Source: JAHFIW01 sp035495855 (GTDB lineage: Bacteria; Patescibacteriota; Patescibacteriia; SG8-24). From it: a DNA stretch of 13,031 nucleotides. Location: NCBI GenBank assembly GCA_035495855.1, contig DATJFD010000052.1, forward strand, positions 1 through 13,031, read 5' to 3'. The notes under the pieces are model-generated. The model worked only from the letters and a program-made list of their open reading frames with translations. It did not search any database and was not told the DNA's origin. Every line of letters starts with the position of its first letter. Within the stretch, counting starts at the first letter, position 1. Positions 12,066 through 13,031 of the stretch are shown here, in pieces. The position numbers were made by a program, and so were the translations under genes.

Positions 12066-12094
12066 TTGACGCCGCCCGCTCCCGGGCCTATGCT
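12066..12094 (+). promoter_or_regulatory. Promoter of the small Cys-rich protein gene
   Basis: TTGACG (12066-12071), 17 bp, TATGCT (12089-12094). The predicted start near 12101 gives a 31-nt leader; GAGG lies at usual distance before the ATG at 12132. Confidence 0.55.
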
Positions 12095-12131
12095 GTCTTT
12101 TTCCGTTCTTTCCTTACGTTCGAGGAACACC

Positions 12132-12323
12132 ATGGAAAAGGAGCAGGAAGGTTTTTGCGAGTCGTGCGCCAAGAAGCAGCGTGAGGCCGCCGATGCGGTC
12201 GCCAAGCTGTGCGGCCACCCCTCGCACGTCACCGATGCGTGCCTGTGCGTCACCTGCGCGGTGCGCCTCGGCCTTTGCCGCGGCTGCGGCATGTCTTTGG
12301 TCCAGAAGCAGAAGGCTCCCTGA
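12132..12323 (+). CDS. Small Cys-rich, zinc-ribbon-like protein
   Basis: The 63-residue product has eight cysteines: C9/C12 (CESC), C27, C37, C39/C42 (CVTC) and C49/C52 (CRGC), plus H29 and H32. Pairs of C-x-x-C suggest one or two structural zinc sites. There is no signal peptide or membrane segment, so it is probably cytoplasmic. No family is recognised; a nucleic-acid or protein-binding zinc ribbon is a guess. The ATG at 12132 is the first that keeps the first CxxC and follows GAGGAA; a start at 12066 would include the promoter. It stands alone between tRNA-Ile and the pseudouridine synthase gene. Confidence 0.75.
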   Translation: MEKEQEGFCESCAKKQREAADAVAKLCGHPSHVTDACLCVTCAVRLGLCRGCGMSLVQKQKAP

Positions 12324-12330
12324 ACGACGT

Positions 12331-12389
12331 CGGCGGGCATATGCCCGCCGTGGAACGGTCGAGAATTTTCCGTTTCTTTGCGACCGTTC
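12331..12389. repeat. Perfect 20-bp palindrome and adjacent hairpin
   Basis: CGGCGGGCAT (12331-12340) is followed directly by its exact reverse complement (12341-12350). Next, GAACGGTCG (12353-12361) pairs perfectly with 12381-12389 across a 19-nt T-rich loop. Neither is followed by a T run. They may protect the 3' end of the mRNA or be a protein-binding site. Confidence 0.6.
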
Positions 12390-12394
12390 GCCGT

Positions 12395-12421
12395 GCCGCG
12401 CTAGGCAGCGCGGCCTTTTCT
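12395..12421 (+). terminator. Intrinsic terminator downstream of the small Cys-rich protein gene
   Basis: GCCGCGCT (12395-12402) pairs with AGCGCGGC (12407-12414) around AGGC, followed by CTTTTCTT. Its T run overlaps the weak -35 of the next gene. Confidence 0.75.
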
Positions 12422-12444
12422 TATCCGCCCGAGCGGGTTATGCT
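12416..12444 (+). promoter_or_regulatory. Candidate leaderless promoter of the pseudouridine synthase gene
   Basis: TATGCT (12439-12444) puts +1 at 12451, the A of the ATG. The -35 at 17 bp spacing, TTTTCT (12416-12421), is weak. No Shine-Dalgarno is seen before the ATG. Confidence 0.4.
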
Positions 12445-12450
12445 GCCGCC

Positions 12451-13031
12451 ATGAAGGCGACCTACCGCGTCGACAAAGAGGGCGCAGGAACGCGGCTCGA
12501 CGCCTGGCTGGCGCAGCAGCTTCCCGGCGTTTCAAGGAGCCGGGTCCAGAAATGGATCAAGGCCGGTTCGGTGCTGCGCAACGGGGAAAAGGACACGCCG
12601 CACGCCGCCCTCGAAGAAGGCGACGAGATCGCCGTGGACGCGGTCGACGCGCCGGACGCGGACGCCCCGCTCGTCCCCCGCCATGACATCCCGCTCGAAA
12701 TCGTCTACGAGGACGAACACGTGGTCGTGGTCAACAAGCCGTCCGGGCTCATCGTCCACCCCGCGGTCCCCGGCGAATCGGAAACGCTCGCGAACGCGCT
12801 CATCGCCAAATACCCGGAGATCGCCAAGATCGGCGACGCCCACGACCGCCCCGGCATCGTCCATCGCCTCGACCGCGAGGCGTCCGGCCTGCTCGTCGTC
12901 GCGCGCACGCCCGCGGCCTTCGCCAACCTCAAATCGCAGTTCCAGTCGCACGTCGTGAAGAAGGAATACGCCGTGCTCATCGACGGCGAACCGCCGCAGG
13001 ACGAGGGCACCATCAGGCTGGCCATCGGACG
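12451..13031 (+). CDS. RluA/RluD-family 23S rRNA pseudouridine synthase (3' truncated by window)
   Basis: The first 193 residues are visible. An N-terminal S4 RNA-binding domain (about 13-62: TRLDAWLAQQLPGVSRSRVQKW, then GSVLRNG) is followed by the synthase core. The core has IVYEDEHVVVVNKPSGLIVHP (84-104) and the catalytic-loop motif HRLDREASGLLVVA (138-151), with D141 the nucleophile that adds to C6 of uridine. The common form is HRLD-x-x-TSG; here Ala replaces Thr, a modest change. KKEYAVLIDG (170-179) follows as expected. The combination of S4 and this core fits RluD/RluC rather than RluA, but the subgroup cannot be fixed from a partial sequence. It modifies uridines in large-subunit rRNA during ribosome assembly. 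Confidence 0.92.
   Translation, partial: MKATYRVDKEGAGTRLDAWLAQQLPGVSRSRVQKWIKAGSVLRNGEKDTPHAALEEGDEIAVDAVDAPDADAPLVPRHDIPLEIVYEDEHVVVVNKPSGLIVHPAVPGESETLANALIAKYPEIAKIGDAHDRPGIVHRLDREASGLLVVARTPAAFANLKSQFQSHVVKKEYAVLIDGEPPQDEGTIRLAIG

Overview
This is a GC-rich, densely packed bacterial window of 13 kb. It holds 14 protein genes (two of them cut by the window edges), two tRNA genes and short intergenic spacers. UGA is an ordinary stop throughout, so the Gracilibacteria/Absconditabacteria code is excluded. No phage, insertion sequence or CRISPR array is seen. A secreted FG-GAP-repeat L,D-transpeptidase, a GCS2-type ligase, small orphan membrane proteins, apparent leaderless promoters and a tRNA-Ile with anticodon UAU together suggest an uncultivated lineage such as a GC-rich Patescibacteria/CPR member. 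That placement is a guess from gene style, not a phylogenetic result.

Layout. 1-186: 3' end of an unknown gene. 187-356: a GTGTCAGGCACC palindromic repeat element. 379-855 (-): cytidine deaminase. 856-1085: no gene, an imperfect purine/pyrimidine inverted repeat. 1101-2060 (-): GCS2-type carboxylate-amine ligase. 2196-2272 (+): tRNA-Val. 2380-3066 (+): secreted beta-rich protein. 3110-3235: palindromic repeats. 3258-5522 (-): a three-gene unit led by the L,D-transpeptidase. 5650-6624 (+): adenosine deaminase-like amidohydrolase. 6738-7070 (-): small membrane-anchored Cys-rich protein. 7183-7830 (-): HAD phosphatase. 8038-9798 (+): long-chain acyl-CoA ligase. 9835-9976: palindromic repeats. 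10051-11787 (-): a LemA-like protein and, upstream of it, a Cys/His-rich membrane protein with a TPM-like domain. 11948-12019 (+): tRNA-Ile(UAU). 12132-12323 (+): small Cys-rich zinc-ribbon-like protein. 12451-end (+): RluA/RluD-family pseudouridine synthase.

How the genes fit together. Two nucleoside deaminases suggest nucleoside salvage, but they are separate transcription units. The L,D-transpeptidase unit and the LemA/TPM-like pair both act at the cell envelope. Most other genes are single-gene units with their own promoter and intrinsic terminator. Nearly every plausible promoter I can read has a TTGNNN-like -35, exactly 17 bp, and a TANNNT -10. Two of them place +1 on the A of the start codon.

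Most worth following up: the LemA/Cys-rich TPM-like gene pair; tRNA-Ile(UAU); terminators whose hairpin loop contains the stop codon of the gene they end; the leaderless divergent promoter region at 5523-5649 with its A/T-flanked inverted repeat; and three families of intergenic repeats. All statements come from reading the sequence; no database search was run.
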